Origin: Mesorhabditis belari
Lineage: Eukaryota; Nematoda; Chromadorea; Rhabditida; Rhabditidae
NCBI GenBank assembly: GCA_958450365.1
Contig: CAUEEP010000898.1
Span: 764,001 to 828,000 of the forward strand
DNA: 64,000 nt
Reading direction: 5' to 3'
The notes under the pieces were generated by a model. That model did not search any database and was not told where the DNA came from. It saw only the letters and a program-made list of their open reading frames with translations. Positions within the stretch are counted from its first letter, which is position 1, and every line of letters starts with the position of its first letter. A program made the translations under genes and the position numbers. Below are positions 43,677-55,415 of this stretch, piece by piece.

Positions 43677-46215
43677 GCTTTCTCGTTTTTTGAAGAAGTC
43701 ACCATCTAAAATAATGTTCTTTATTTGTTTTTAACATTTTTAGGTTTTCTTTAAAAACATTTGAAACAGATTATGAACATTTGCATAAACTCACCTTTGT
43801 AATCATGTCAGGGATTTTCATTGTTTGATCATTCAAAACAACAATATCAAAGCCTTGAAGGAATCGTTTATACAAATCGTCACTCTAAAATCATTCCATT
43901 TCTCTACGTTAAAACCTTGGCACTATCCCAAAACAAGGGTTCGAACTCTGTAACTCATTTTTTATTTCTCAAACCTTAACCATAAGTATATTTTGAATGA
44001 AGAACTTACAATCAATTGACGTGTTTCTACTAGACTTGCCATTCGATCGAAATTCTGTCGAATCGGATCGGATTCAATCCGATAGAAAGATTGACCAGAT
44101 CGGATCGGATCGATCCGATGGATGGGGTCATTGGATCAGATCGGATCATATCATCATCCGAGGCAATCCGATCCGATGTAATTCGGATTCGATCCATCGG
44201 ATGCCAAGTCTAGCACGTAATAAAGAAAGTCGTTAATAAAAAATGAATAGTAAAAAAAAACGTAGTAAAAACCGAATCTTTACTGAATTGACTTCGCAGA
44301 AGATTTCGCATTAATACAAGATTTGCATTTAAAACCAAAAAATTAATGCTAAGTGCAAAAAGTATGATCTTGAATAATCCGATCCTTTCTGTCGGATGGA
44401 TCGGATCGAATTCAATCCGATAGAGGCTTTTATCGAATCCGATCGAATCGGATCATCATCCGAGGCAATCCGAACTGATGTAATTCGACATTGATCTATC
44501 GGAGTCTATTTTAAAGTCGCGTGAAAACCTCACACGAATTCACCACAACTCCTCCTTAAGTCGAACAGAAAGGAAGAAACACCAAAGAAAGTTGAGACAT
44601 GTTAATTGATGGTAAATTCTTCGTTAAAAATATACTGATGGTTTAGGTTTGAGTAAATAAAAAATGAGTTTTAGAATTCGAACCCTTGTTTTGAGATAAA
44701 GCCAGAACTTTTTTGCTAAATTATAAAAGACTTACATATTTATTAAGAAACCCAATCTTCAAAGTCACTCCTTGATGATCTTCTCCCACATCCATATGAA
44801 TATCACCCAAACTGTCTCCCATTAACAACAAATGTTTCCGTGTTGAATGAGCATCCCAAAATGGACCATTCTGCAATAGGGTTTGTCATTTTACAGTTCT
44901 GTCCCTTCTGTTCACCTTTTGAATGACAGTAGCATTTTTGTTGAACACATGAATGAGTGGCTCTTTGAACTTCTCGAGATGACCCTTTCCATCATATTCG
45001 ATCATATTCGCAATGATATGAACATTGTCTGGAATCTGAAAGAATGATTGCAAACCTATTCTCAATCTGAAACTTCTAAACCTTTCCAAGTTTGTTGTTT
45101 AGATGCATATGAATAACATCACCCGATCCAGCTGAGAAAACAACCAGGGGAACACCCGAATGTTCGAGATGTCGAATCCATTCTTCGCCTCCTTCTCTGA
45201 ATAAAAGCTTCTTATCACCATTTCTACTCATTTCAACAAACCTGAGTCTGACATTCGATTTTGCGACAAATCCCTCGAGTATCTTTTTGGTGAATGGAGC
45301 TGAACAGATGAGTTCGTGAGCCTTTGACCACCTAGATGTCTTTGTTTATTTAGACTTCAAGTCAAGCTACAAGTTGATAAGCTTCCACTCACCAGTCTTC
45401 CATGTGCGGAATTTTCTCATCGAGGCTCATGTGCGGATCAAATTCGATTGGGTGATAGTATTCCCATAATTGAAGGATCTGAAACTTGCTTTAGGGTGGT
45501 CATGTTATTGCCAGTTACAATAACTACCTGTAAACTGTCACCTAGAACGTGTTCCTCGCGATTAATGCACTTGCTAAAGCGTGCGCTTCAAAAAGGCTAC
45601 CGTAGTTATGTAAATTTGTTTATATGCAAATTTAAACTTTACATTCATCATTTGCGGGTTCTTTTTCTCAGTAGTGCGAATTATTCGCATCTTTTCTAAC
45701 AATTTTGCTAAATATTTTTGGATTTAGATTTAGATCCGAGAAAATCCAATATTTAATCACCAGGAACACACTCATTTGTTTATTTTGTTTTTAAAAATGT
45801 AATTATTGTAGTGAACACAAACCTCTTTACTCAACCCGGGTTGAACTTCATCAGCCAAAATATCAAAAACACCAAGTGTGGACCAACATCGATCACCATT
45901 CTCATCAAATGCTCTCGATAATGTGTAATCAAAATCAGAAAGCACCTAAAAGTGATTTCCCATCTGATTGTCCTACTTCATCACCAACCAATAATTCATT
46001 AACACCATCTGTCAAGATCTTCTCCAATTTCTTTTCTACATCTTCACGATCTCTAAAAACGATTAGGTAATTGCATAAAATAATTTATGATAGGCTTTTC
46101 AAAGTAAAATCTTAGTACTTTGCGGCTACGCATCTTAGCATAGAAAAGTAATTTTTAGGTTTTACCTGCATTTTACGTGGGATTCTGCGAACAGCTTCTC
46201 AAAAGACCCGGGCAT
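43677..46215 (-). CDS. Cytosolic 5'-nucleotidase III, copy 4
   Basis: This is the first gene of the array in transcription order. MPGSFEKLFAESHVKC starts it, then DREDVEKKLEKILTDGVNEL, SDFDYTLSRAFDENGDRCW (DxDYT), YHPIEFDPHMSLDEKIPHME, VPLVVFSAGSGDVIHMHLN, EPLIHVFNKNATVIQK, LLMGDSLGDIHMDVGE and FDIVVLNDQTMKIPDM. A final small exon adds MVTSSKNEKAAV after a further intron. All catalytic motifs are intact. An inverted-repeat element of about 800 bases fills the intron after LKIGFLNKY, and another MITE begins 21 bases upstream of the ATG. Function as in the other copies; the closest to human NT5C3 by the strings I can compare. Confidence 0.88.
43910..44715. mobile_element. Inverted-repeat element with ATCCGAT-rich core
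   Basis: The arms of about 100 bases are inverted copies. The left has AAAACAAGGGTTCGAACTCT, AACTCATTTTTTATTTCTC and CCATAAGTATATTTT; the right arm gives the same strings in reverse complement. The core holds two diverged direct copies (about 44060-44210 and 44395-44510) rich in ATCGGATCGGATTCAATCCG-type words. GGGTTCGAA in the arm resembles a tRNA B box. The element sits in an intron of nucleotidase copy 4. Related ATCGGATTGAATCCGAT words occur at 47590-47620. Confidence 0.72.
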
Positions 46216-46235
46216 TTTATCTGAAGCTGGGTTAA

Positions 46236-46501
46236 TACAGGGTGATTCAAAAGTTCCAGTACAACTTTTTACTAAAATTTGACTTTAAAATGACTGAGAG
46301 AAGCTATTCAACTAAAATGAAACGAAGTATTTTATTTTTATCTTTTTTAAGTATATTTTTAACATGAAGTGAAATGAAGTTAACATGAATTGGAAGTTGA
46401 CTAATTTCAGCAGCATGCCGTCGACTACTTGAAAGGGCCAACCATATAAAAAAGCTATGATAAGCTATGGGCTCCTCTGGGAACTTTCGGATCACCGTGT
46501 A
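46236..46501. mobile_element. MITE with TACAGGGTGATTCAAAAGTTCC termini
   Basis: The left end TACAGGGTGATTCAAAAGTT and the right end AACTTTCGGATCACCGTGTA are imperfect inverted copies with TA at the outer edge, a style common in Tc/mariner-derived MITEs. It is about 265 bases, non-coding, and starts 21 bases upstream of the start codon of nucleotidase copy 4. Confidence 0.78.
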
Positions 46502-47872
46502 TGAGTAAAAAGAATAAAAATTCCGCATAGTGAACGCCAGTTTGCGGAAGTTTCTTATACAAAAGAAAACGATGCTTAATGGACGTCATAAAATGAAAAG
46601 CTTAACAATTGAAAGTGTTGGTTGTGACACATGTGCTTCCTTTCAAACATTCCTCTAAGAAAAAGAAAAGCAAAAAGCAAAAAAAGAGATCTCTTTACAA
46701 GTTGATCCCTTTAAACCTCTCATCTGAAAAAGAGCTATAAGGGATTTTTGTGAACAAGAAACCGAACACTCGAATACAAGGAAATGTCTTAGAAATAGCT
46801 TTTGAATTGTTTATTTTGTAAGTTTGAATTGTCTGCATAGATGGGTCAATTAACCTTGCCATATAACGACTAATTGTAAGCAAACAGTTGTCTTTAGCAA
46901 TCACTTTTTGGGAAAATCAAGAGAATCCAAATCAAAATCTAAATACGAAAAATGGCCTGATTGAGTCGTGGAAAAGGACAAAAATGTGTAAGAAGGAAAT
47001 CCACACAAAAATCGATGATTCACTCCCTTTTTGCTTGTACATTGGTCTTTTTTTCTCCCTGAACAACCATTGAATGAAAAAATGGCTCAAAATCTGACAA
47101 GAAAAATTCTTACGAAACATTTTTTACAAATCAGGCGGACTATTGAATTTATCGTAAAACGGAGGATAAATCTAACAAACGTTTTACAGTATCTTTTAAA
47201 TAGACAGACGAATTCTTTTTCTCGTCGATTTAAAATAGAATTTTTGTTGAGTGTGTAGAGAATCCAGCTGAACAAGGCAACACGATGATTGGAGAAAAGA
47301 AAAGATCATTTCGAGTGCTCAACTAATAGATAAGTGACATCGATAGGAATTCTTTCAGTACTTTGACGCACGAGAGAATATTGATGCAATATAATAGGAG
47401 TCGGAAGGTATTTCTTGATGGGGTTTTCTTGAAAAAATGTAAATTATAACAGCCAGAGTTTAAATAAACATAACTGATCTTGCAAGAGTCATTTACAACG
47501 ATAGAAACACACCAAAGATAATCAATTTCATTTAATTTTGTGTTCTTTCTTTTAACTTTAGAACACAATCATAGATCAATTTCTCTTTCTATCGGATCTT
47601 CCTATCGGATTGAATCCGATCCATGTGCTTTCTCTGCCTTTAAGAATCGTTTTGTCCTTTAAAATATCCGGAATCGCCATTCGTTCATCTTTTCCGATTT
47701 AACATTGAATGTTTTGGAGAAAGTTTTTGGAGAAAAAAAACGAGAATTCTCGAACTGAAAAGCCTTACAAACGAGAAATTCACACACCGGACAATTAGTT
47801 CCGATCCAAGTTCTTCACTAGCCATTCTTTGCCATAAGCTGACTAGATCCTAGCATTGAATACATTCACTAA
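46502..47872. other. Intergenic, no gene seen
   Basis: Only AT-rich short frames are present on both strands. ATCGGATTGAATCCGATCC-like words near 47590-47620 resemble the core of the element at 43910-44715. The region separates divergent genes and should contain the sulfotransferase promoter. Confidence 0.45.
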
Positions 47873-49377
47873 ATGCCTGCATTTATTATACTTTTGTGTT
47901 TCATTTTTTATTATGAAGTAATTGCTTTGACTCCACTCCCAATACAATCAAACGATGGTTTTTGTGTAAGCTATGTAGGTTTTAAAGCTTAATTTAGATA
48001 CCTATAATAAAAAACGTTGCAAGTGTAAATGCCAGTAGTAGAACAGTAACAGAACGAGTAAAAGCTCAAACTGGAAACTATTTCAGAAAATGGGCAATTT
48101 ACTGTATCTTGGACCAGCAAAAACAATGACGAAAATGATTGGAAGGGTGAGATCAACAATGCTTTTGAAATGTTTTGTATTCTTGCAGGTGCATTGTGAA
48201 ATGAGCTTTATGAAGCAAAAAGGTTCAATTGATGAGCAAAAAAGCAAAAAGCTCGCTAAAGCGAAGTTTAGAAAATGGTAAATTAAAAGAAAACGAATGA
48301 TTTAGCATCTGTTACAAAGAGCAACAAGATGAAATGATTGCTACAGCTTTTGCTGGGCCGTTCAATGGTTGGGGTGGACAAAAAAGATTCTTTATTTGGA
48401 GGGATCCGTTGGACCGTTTCTTATCGATATATGGACATATATGCAGGTATGCACATTTTAACACATTCGCGATAAGACGGCTTGCTAGTGGAGCGTACGT
48501 GGATTTCCCACTTTTTGAGGCTGATTGGGCTGAAGATTTCCAATCAAGGGTTTTCGAGGATGCGGAATTCAAATCCGTACTCGGTTATTGAAGAAAGCTG
48601 CTCTATTTTTGAAAAACTTTGTCGTAAATGTGTTAAGGAAATTCAAGGAACTTGAGGTAGATTCATCACCATTACTACTGTTTTTAGGCGCGAACATCTT
48701 TGTGGATCAGCCGGAAAAAATGTTCACTCGTTCGCTCGTGGAGTCTACGAAATGCTCAAATCGGGACATGCACCAGATGGATCAAAAGATTATTTACGAC
48801 TCAAGCATCACGCAATTCCACAATCATGGTGCTTACCTTATCTGTATTTTGTACACGTTTGAGCTGGACTTTTGAACTTTGCTTAAAGCTTTGCTAGCTG
48901 TTTATTGTTAGTGAACTCTAAAACCTCAATGTCTCAATTGATCTTTTTACAGGTACTGCGATATTTCAAAACATCGCAAGACGGATCAAGTCATTGAATA
49001 CACAAAGAATTCAGCATTAATGCAGAAAAAGCTGGAACGAGTCTTCCGCACATCGACTGTTCCTAAATGGATGTATAAACAAGTGAGTTTCATTTCAAAG
49101 ACAAGTTTAGCAGATAAATAAGATATAAGCTTTTACCACTTTCAATTATTTCAAGGCTCTGAGACGGGTTGTGGAGGCACATGTGAACGATAACAAAAAA
49201 CTACGTGGACAATATGTGCAATGGCGAAGAGAAATACTGACCCATCCAAATACATTAGCCTATTTCAAAGCTATTTATCATTCGGATTATACTTTATTTG
49301 GGAAAGTTCCTCCTGGTTCGCCAAGAAAAGCGGTAAGAAGAGGAACAAGAAGGAATTGGAGATTGATTCATGTATGA
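47873..49377 (+). CDS. Nematode carbohydrate sulfotransferase
   Basis: About eight exons. MPAFIILLCFIFYYEVIAL is a signal anchor. LLYLGPAKTMTKMIG is the 5'-phosphosulfate-binding loop of PAPS enzymes (compare worm CQIQKNMST). FIWRDPLDRFLSIYGH is the 3'-phosphate-binding motif (RxPxxRxxSxY). Downstream strings are HSFARGVYEML, YCDISKHRKTDQ, KLERVFRTSTVPKWMYK, EAHVNDNKKLRGQYVQWRRE and HPNTLAYFKAIYHSDYTLFG, as in the expanded worm family related to chondroitin sulfotransferases. The enzyme should act in the Golgi on glycans. Two introns are very short (about 41 and 28 bases). The intron after SIYGHICR contains a MITE. A relic of the RDPLDRFLS exon lies at 58277-58413. Confidence 0.85.
48458..48636. 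mobile_element. Second copy of TAACACATTCGCGA MITE
   Basis: TTAACACATTCGCGA at the left and TCGTAAATGTGTTAA at the right are inverted, and GCTCTATTTTTGAAAA is shared with the copy in erd-2. It is about 180 bases and lies wholly in a sulfotransferase intron. The two copies differ in the left half of the interior. Confidence 0.65.
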
Positions 49378-52300
49378 TTATGTGACTCATTTACAAATTA
49401 TTATTATGCTAATTGGTTCCTGCATTTAATGAAAAGTTTTATTGAATATATTAAAATGAGAGTTGCGTAACAAAAGTTTTTGAACTATTGGCCCAACCTA
49501 AAGACAACCATAGTACAAGATTGAACCATTAAAGACAAGACATTTTTGAGACCATTAAAGCTACACTGGAGAGTTTGATCATTTACTTTCATTTTTCATT
49601 TGCTATATTTCTATTAAACCGTCTTAAATTAATGCTTAAAGTTGAAAGCAATCTTTTCTGTTTTGCGTTGCAAGCTTTAGTGATAACTTGTTGGGGTGAA
49701 AGTGAGGAGTGATTTCAGTCTCTGCTCTCATGACGCAAAGAAATTTCAGGACGATCTATCAAATTCACGATTCATCAAATTGGGGTTTTTCCTTTCACTG
49801 GGAACAATAGGGAAATTCTCAGAGTGATTTTAAATTTTGACAATTATTAAGTTATGTCGCATATGCAACAAGACTGATACCCTCAAAAAAACTAAATGCT
49901 ATAACTTTAAGCGCTTCATGGTGCTTTGCTGTTTTTCACGTGAATTCCAATTTTGGTCTTCAATTTCCCTAATCTCGAACATAGACAACCAGCCAGGCGA
50001 TCCTCCGATTCCAAGATTTCCTATTCTGAACACTCAGCGACATTCCAAAAGGCGTGAGAGGGAAAAACGTCTGCAATGTGGGGCGAGGATGAAGCGGGTG
50101 AGGCGGGGTAAGGCCTACCCCAATTCGACTCTTTCTCTTCACTTTTTTTCTTTAAAGCGTTGGTCACTTGGGAAGGGGAAATAGGCAAGGGGGCAAGGGT
50201 CCATCCTTCTCTGCGAAGAACGGAAGGAGGCCGAGTCTGGAAATAGGAATGAGAGTGAGGAGAGGGAAAGGAATGTTTCTAGAAAGGTCCATTTTGACTC
50301 AAAAAAACAACGATAAATTCAATAAAGCTGATTTTCAGTTAGTGAAAAAGTTTTAATCAGTTCATTGTTGGCGATTTATATCAATTTCCAGGACTTTAAC
50401 TTGAAAGAGCTGCAGCTTCAAATGTTTGTACTTCTATTAGGCTGTCCAGAAAGTCGTTTCATTCCTTTTCGTACTTGCGTTTAAAACCAACAAATACACC
50501 AATTGAACTACGGTTTGTTTCATCAGAAAGGCCAATTATTTTGCTGCAAAATAACGTTAAAACAATTGAACAGTAAACACTTTTATTTAGAGCAAACCAT
50601 AGGTTAATTGATGAATTTGTTATTTTTCAACGGAAGTACAAAAAGGAACGAAAAGACTTTCTGGATAACCTAATATAATTGATTGTATTTTTTCCACAAT
50701 TGTTGTGTTTGAAGCAGTTTCATGTGCAAATTTCGCAACACTTTCTAGCACATACAACACTTTTGCAAAGGATTCGTCACCTCACATTCTCCCTCCAGTC
50801 GAGGTCATATAAAGTGAGGAAACGAGTGGTAGAAGAGGGGGATTGCGTGTCTTCGTGGAAGGGTGCGTGATCAGAAGAGAAAAGAGAAGGGTCGTGTTGA
50901 GGGTAAGCCCCTCTCTCGTGTCTCGACAAACAGATCGCACGTGGGGGTCGATCGGGGCAGTGAGGGGACACCCCCTTTCTGCTCACTGAATGAGTCAGTT
51001 TTACCCCTCACCCATTTGCTGTGGTCTCCCCTTCTATCTGACTGACAGAGAGGAGTAACTGAGGAGGGCCTCGAATCGTCCATCCTCTCAAACAGACACG
51101 TCAATGCAATGCACACTCTGTCAAAAAATGAACACTTTTTCTGTATTTTATTTTAAGCTTATTTTTCTACCTAGAAAAGAACTATTCGATTTTAATGTTA
51201 TGAATACTTTTGATCAAGTAATGGTGAATATGGTGGAAAGAAAAAGCGTCACTCGTAAACATCCCAAGGCTCGCGTGAAAAGGAGAAAAGAAGGGACAAA
51301 GTGCTTGTTTGTGAAAGCACATGACACACCACAATTTTTCTTTCCGTTTGTCAAAAAATAACCAAATGATTTTCAGCAAGAAAATCACCGATAACGAATG
51401 TTCTGCAGGCCATTTTTGGGGAATTCTCTTCGCTGAAGGGTTCCATGTGATAGGGGTGTTCCCATTGACAGTTCATCTTATAGCGCGTGACCACCACGAG
51501 AACAAGAAAGGATAGGAAGGCTCTCTCAGTCGTTGCAATCTCGTGACCGTTCTATTGTGAGTCCACCAAGAGAGTTCAGTTATGTGTAGTGAAGAGCGAG
51601 AAAAAAATTGGAGAAAATGAAAAGAAGGGAGTGATCGAGTGATCTGAGCAGTCAATGGAGAGAAAGGAAATAGTTGGTTGTTGACGGTCCTCATCATAAG
51701 AGGCAAAAAATGAAATGTAAAAAGGAGGACATGTGAATGGCACACCCCTGAAATTTAAAAAGAAAAAGTTGTGTATTTGAACAAAAAAGAGGTTTATTTT
51801 GATGGAACCAGTGGAATGACTGATCAACTTGAAATTCATCGGTTCCTTCTCCATTAGCAAAGTCATCCGTGCATGACAATCAAAAGATCCATGATCCATC
51901 TAGATGCTTCTAATTAGTACAAGTGAAAACTTCTAAACAGCTTTAAATTCACAAGATACTAGACTTTCCAGTTCGTTAATAGAGTTTTGGTCAGTGTGTT
52001 CTTTCATGTGGATTTCCCCGGCTTCACCGTTTATTTCAGTCGCCCGTTTGGAAAGGTGGTGAGAGAAAGCATTTTTAATTCGCCCTTTTCGCTTTTTTTT
52101 CACACAAAAACTCTTCGAATGGCCACACACAGAGTCGATCAGAAAAAAAAAGAATGAAAGGGTTATTGGGGAGAAGAGGAGAAGACGAGGGGAGGAAGAG
52201 GGAAAGGGGTCTCCCTTGGAGGGACGACTTCCCCGAGACGCTGAAGTGCCTGTGGTTCCTGGTCTCCACAGCACAGAAAAATGCCGTTTTGAGCCCCTGC

Positions 52301-54404
52301 AAAAACTTTTAGACACACAGAAAGTCTTTCTATAAAATGATGAAATCAGAGTAGCCCTCAAGTTACAGATAAAACCCATCACACCTTTTCCACTGATTGT
52401 GAGTTTGACGAAACAGAAGCGTCTTCGGATTCACATTTCATATGCCTTTTTTCCATTTAGAGTTTACATAGAACTCATTTTCTAAGGCGTATAAATAACT
52501 ATGATGTTTTATGATCGGTTGTTTGCTAGAAAAATGCCCTTTGAAAAAAAGAGACAGAAAGAGAAGTCAATTCCAATTTAGTGTTTCTTGAGAGCGCGAG
52601 GAAGAGAAGAGGAGGCCAGAAATGTTGGATGTCCAAAGGCCGAGCCTCAATTAGCCTCCATCCCGGGGAATCCCTAGGGAAATGGAGAAAAAGGGGAAAC
52701 AAGGAACTTCTGTGACCTTCCCCCTTTTAGCTGCCCCGATGGTGCCAGCTTCTCGCAAATCGAGATGTGGACGCTTTCAATTCCATTTTCTTGCTAAGCC
52801 TGAGCAAGACTTGGTAAGTAAAAAACAATCAACTGATTTCAATTCTAACATCTCAATACGTATCACCCATCAGAAAGCTCAATTTCTCCTCATTCCCTCA
52901 AGAAAAGAGAAAGGGGCAATAGGTGAGTGGAGAGGCACACGTGGACAACATGTGTGGAAAAGAGAAAAGGGAAAATGGGGGAGAGACTTCTGGGCGAGTG
53001 GAAAGGGTTGTTTTCGATGGAGGGAATTGGAAGACACACTCAGGCTCTTTTGAGGGAAGACTTTATGCTCACTCTCTACTCCAAATCGAGGAAGAGTTGA
53101 ATTTATGAGGGAGAGGAGAGAAAAATAGAGGGAAATACTTGCATCCACTCCCACTTTTCTATCTTTTTCCCTTTTCTCAATCGGTGGATGGCGGTGTGTG
53201 TGTGTGGGGCGAGTCGGGGCAAAGTACGACTCCTTTTCTTCTCTCAACCCAAACGAGAGACACGTGGGCCGATTTCGAGCCTTTCATCACACGTGGTTCC
53301 CCTATATGAGCGCTGAACATTTTAAGTGGAGAAAAGGAGATTTCTTGCTGATTCATCTCTTCCAAGCCATTACCGTCAATGCTCAAAGAATCTTTTCGTG
53401 ATGTTGAAATTCACTGGCTAAGAAAGTCTTCTAGAGAAACCGAACAGCGCTTGGTTATTTCACTTTTGTGCTCAAGAATATAGACAAAAACAAATGTTAT
53501 AATAAATTCATTTTGAACATTTTAGTAAGCGCAATTGTATGACAAAAACTTGGATGTAAGGCACAAATAGACTTTGCAAGGGCTAGAGGTATTTATTTGA
53601 TTCAGAGAGAAAAACACGTGAATCACCGATCGCCACGTGACATGCAAATTGTCCTTCCTTTCATCTGTCCTTTGTTTCTTTTTTAGATCGAGTGAATGAA
53701 TGAGAAGAGCAGTTGATAGAGAGCAAAGAGGGAAAAGAGAACAAGAAAATAGCAAAGAGAAATTTTTAAATGAAAAGAGAGAGACTCCTGTAATTTCCAA
53801 TACTTTTTAAACAAAAAGACAAAGTTCACTTTAAGATTTGGTGCATCAAAACTGACGCAATTGATTCTGTTTTGCTCTCGTTGTTTTGCGTTTAACAAAA
53901 TTAAAGCATCAGCTTTATTCTAAACGTTTTTCTGAAAAACAGTAAACCATATAAAATATTATGGACCGGCAAACAATCAGATGTTAATTTGGCGTTCCTG
54001 AGGAGGTCATAGACCTTTCAAGAAACCAATTCAGGGACAAATTCCAACGGAATCATACAAATCACTAGGCAATAACAAAAACAAAACGAAAATTCAATTA
54101 GAGGCTGAGGATGGAGAGAATTGAACACGCATCATGACAAAAGATCCGTACGACAAAAAATAACTAGCAACCAGCGCTTAAACCAGAGTTTTATACTGAG
54201 TGTATGAAATGAGGGCCTAAAAGCTGACAAAAACTACGATCAGTCAGCAATAACAAAGAAACCACGTATTTTCAGGAGATTTAAAAAATGAGGGGGCTCA
54301 CATAAATGAGAGAAAAGCTGGGAAACACAAAAGCCAAATGCTGAAACTAGATGGGAAATTGGAAATTCTAGAGCCCTGAGAGCAGAAAATTTTGGGAAAA
54401 TGAT
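49378..54404. other. Gene-poor region downstream of mdl-1
   Basis: I find no convincing gene in 5 kb. The DNA is rich in purine and pyrimidine runs (GAGAGG, TTCTCT), and the many open frames on both strands follow from that. It contains a MITE at 50436-50673 and seven CACGTG E-boxes (see the regulatory entry). A strong-looking donor (TTGGTAAGTAAA) near 52813 could belong to an untranslated exon, which is not provable here. Confidence 0.45.
50436..50673. mobile_element. MITE with TTAGGYTRTCCAGAAAGTC termini
   Basis: The left end TTAGGCTGTCCAGAAAGTCG and the right end reverse complement TTAGGTTATCCAGAAAGTCT are inverted copies that extend into CCTTTTCGTACTT. The spacing is about 238 bases. Inner strings (CAAACCATAGGTTAATTGAT, AATTTGTTATTTTTCAACGG) link it to the elements at 17641 and 24388. 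Confidence 0.8.
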
Positions 54405-55415
54405 TTAGAGGATGAGGTGACGAAGTGGCAAGCCGAGTTCTTGAAGAACCGATGCATGCTGAGCGAGATCGAAATGGGGATACAAAGAACGAGATGGGTA
54501 ACAAATTGGAAAAGCTGACACAAGACCTTCTTTGACTGGATCAATAATAAGAGGTGATGGAGATGGGGAACTCTTTGTGATTGGAGAGTACTCAGGAAGA
54601 GATGGGGAAGCACGAGAAGAAGAAGGGACTGATGAATTGATGAAAGAAAATGGAGTGGGAGCACGAGATGGCTCTTGAGATGCAGGGATTTCCGATGGAA
54701 TTGGCTCAGGGATGGTCAATGAAGACACATCAGCTCCAAGCTTGGAAAGATCATCGATCAGAGCTCGTCTTTCAGCTTCCAATGTAGCCAGTTCACGGTC
54801 AGCAAGAGCCATTTGAGAATCGAGACACTGAAATAATTTGATAAGATCAATAAATGGTCATGTTTTTTTACCTCAATGTGATCGTGAGCTCTGGTCAGCA
54901 AGGCCAGTGTGGTATTCTTGGCCGCGTCAGGTGAATCCGGAACAAGACTTTTGAGTGTTTCAAGACAATCCTTCAAGTTTGCTCTTCGATTTTTTTCCAA
55001 TTCGTTATGAGCAGTCCTAAATTTTATAATTAGAGTATTTCATTGGTACTTTACTTTCGCATTTACAAAAACAAATCTGAAAATAATTTTACCTGCTTTG
55101 TTTGGTGCTCGAACTTTTTCTTGAAATGGTGTAAGGTTCGGAAGAAGTAGCCGATGAGGTGGAGGCTGGCCGCTTCACACGAATTTTTCCAGAAATCAAA
55201 TCACGAAGCTCCATTTCTTCACTGATTGCCGAATCTAGAAAAGGTTTTTACATTGTTGAGCTCTAGTTTTGTTTTCAAAATATCTTTGTTTTTGCTCTAT
55301 AAGACTCACCAATCAAGAAAGAGCTTGTTGCTGCCGAGGCTTGATGTTGAGCAGCGGCTGCTTCGAGAAAGCGAGCAGCGTTGAGAAGAGAGTCGATGGC
55401 GAGAGCAGATTGCAT
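54405..55415 (-). CDS. mdl-1: Mad-like bHLH-leucine zipper repressor
   Basis: Four exons give about 258 residues. The N-terminus SALAIDSLLNAARFLEAAA is a SIN3-interacting helix of the Mad type (residues about 3-21). The third exon encodes the basic region and helix-loop-helix: AHNELEKNRRANLKDCLETL, then KSLVPDSPDAAKNTTLALLT and RAHDHIE. His, Glu and Arg of HNELEKNRR are the residues that contact CACGTG. Exon 4 continues as a zipper (CLDSQMALADRELATLEAER) and then a Ser/Pro-rich tail ending LGLPLRHLIL. In worms MDL-1 pairs with MXL-1 and represses E-box genes. The gene sits alone in a 10-kb region dense in CACGTG sites, one 255 bases upstream. The symbol is given by domain order and similarity; another Mad/Mxi paralogue cannot be excluded. 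Confidence 0.88.

Noticed and set aside
46888..47275. Overlapping frames on both strands
   Set aside because: AT-rich, Lys/Asn/Phe/Ile-rich translations with no family match or splice support.
50679..53800. Many 60-150 codon frames in the gene-poor region
   Set aside because: Purine/pyrimidine-biased sequence gives long frames on both strands; no signal peptides, domains or consistent splice chains.
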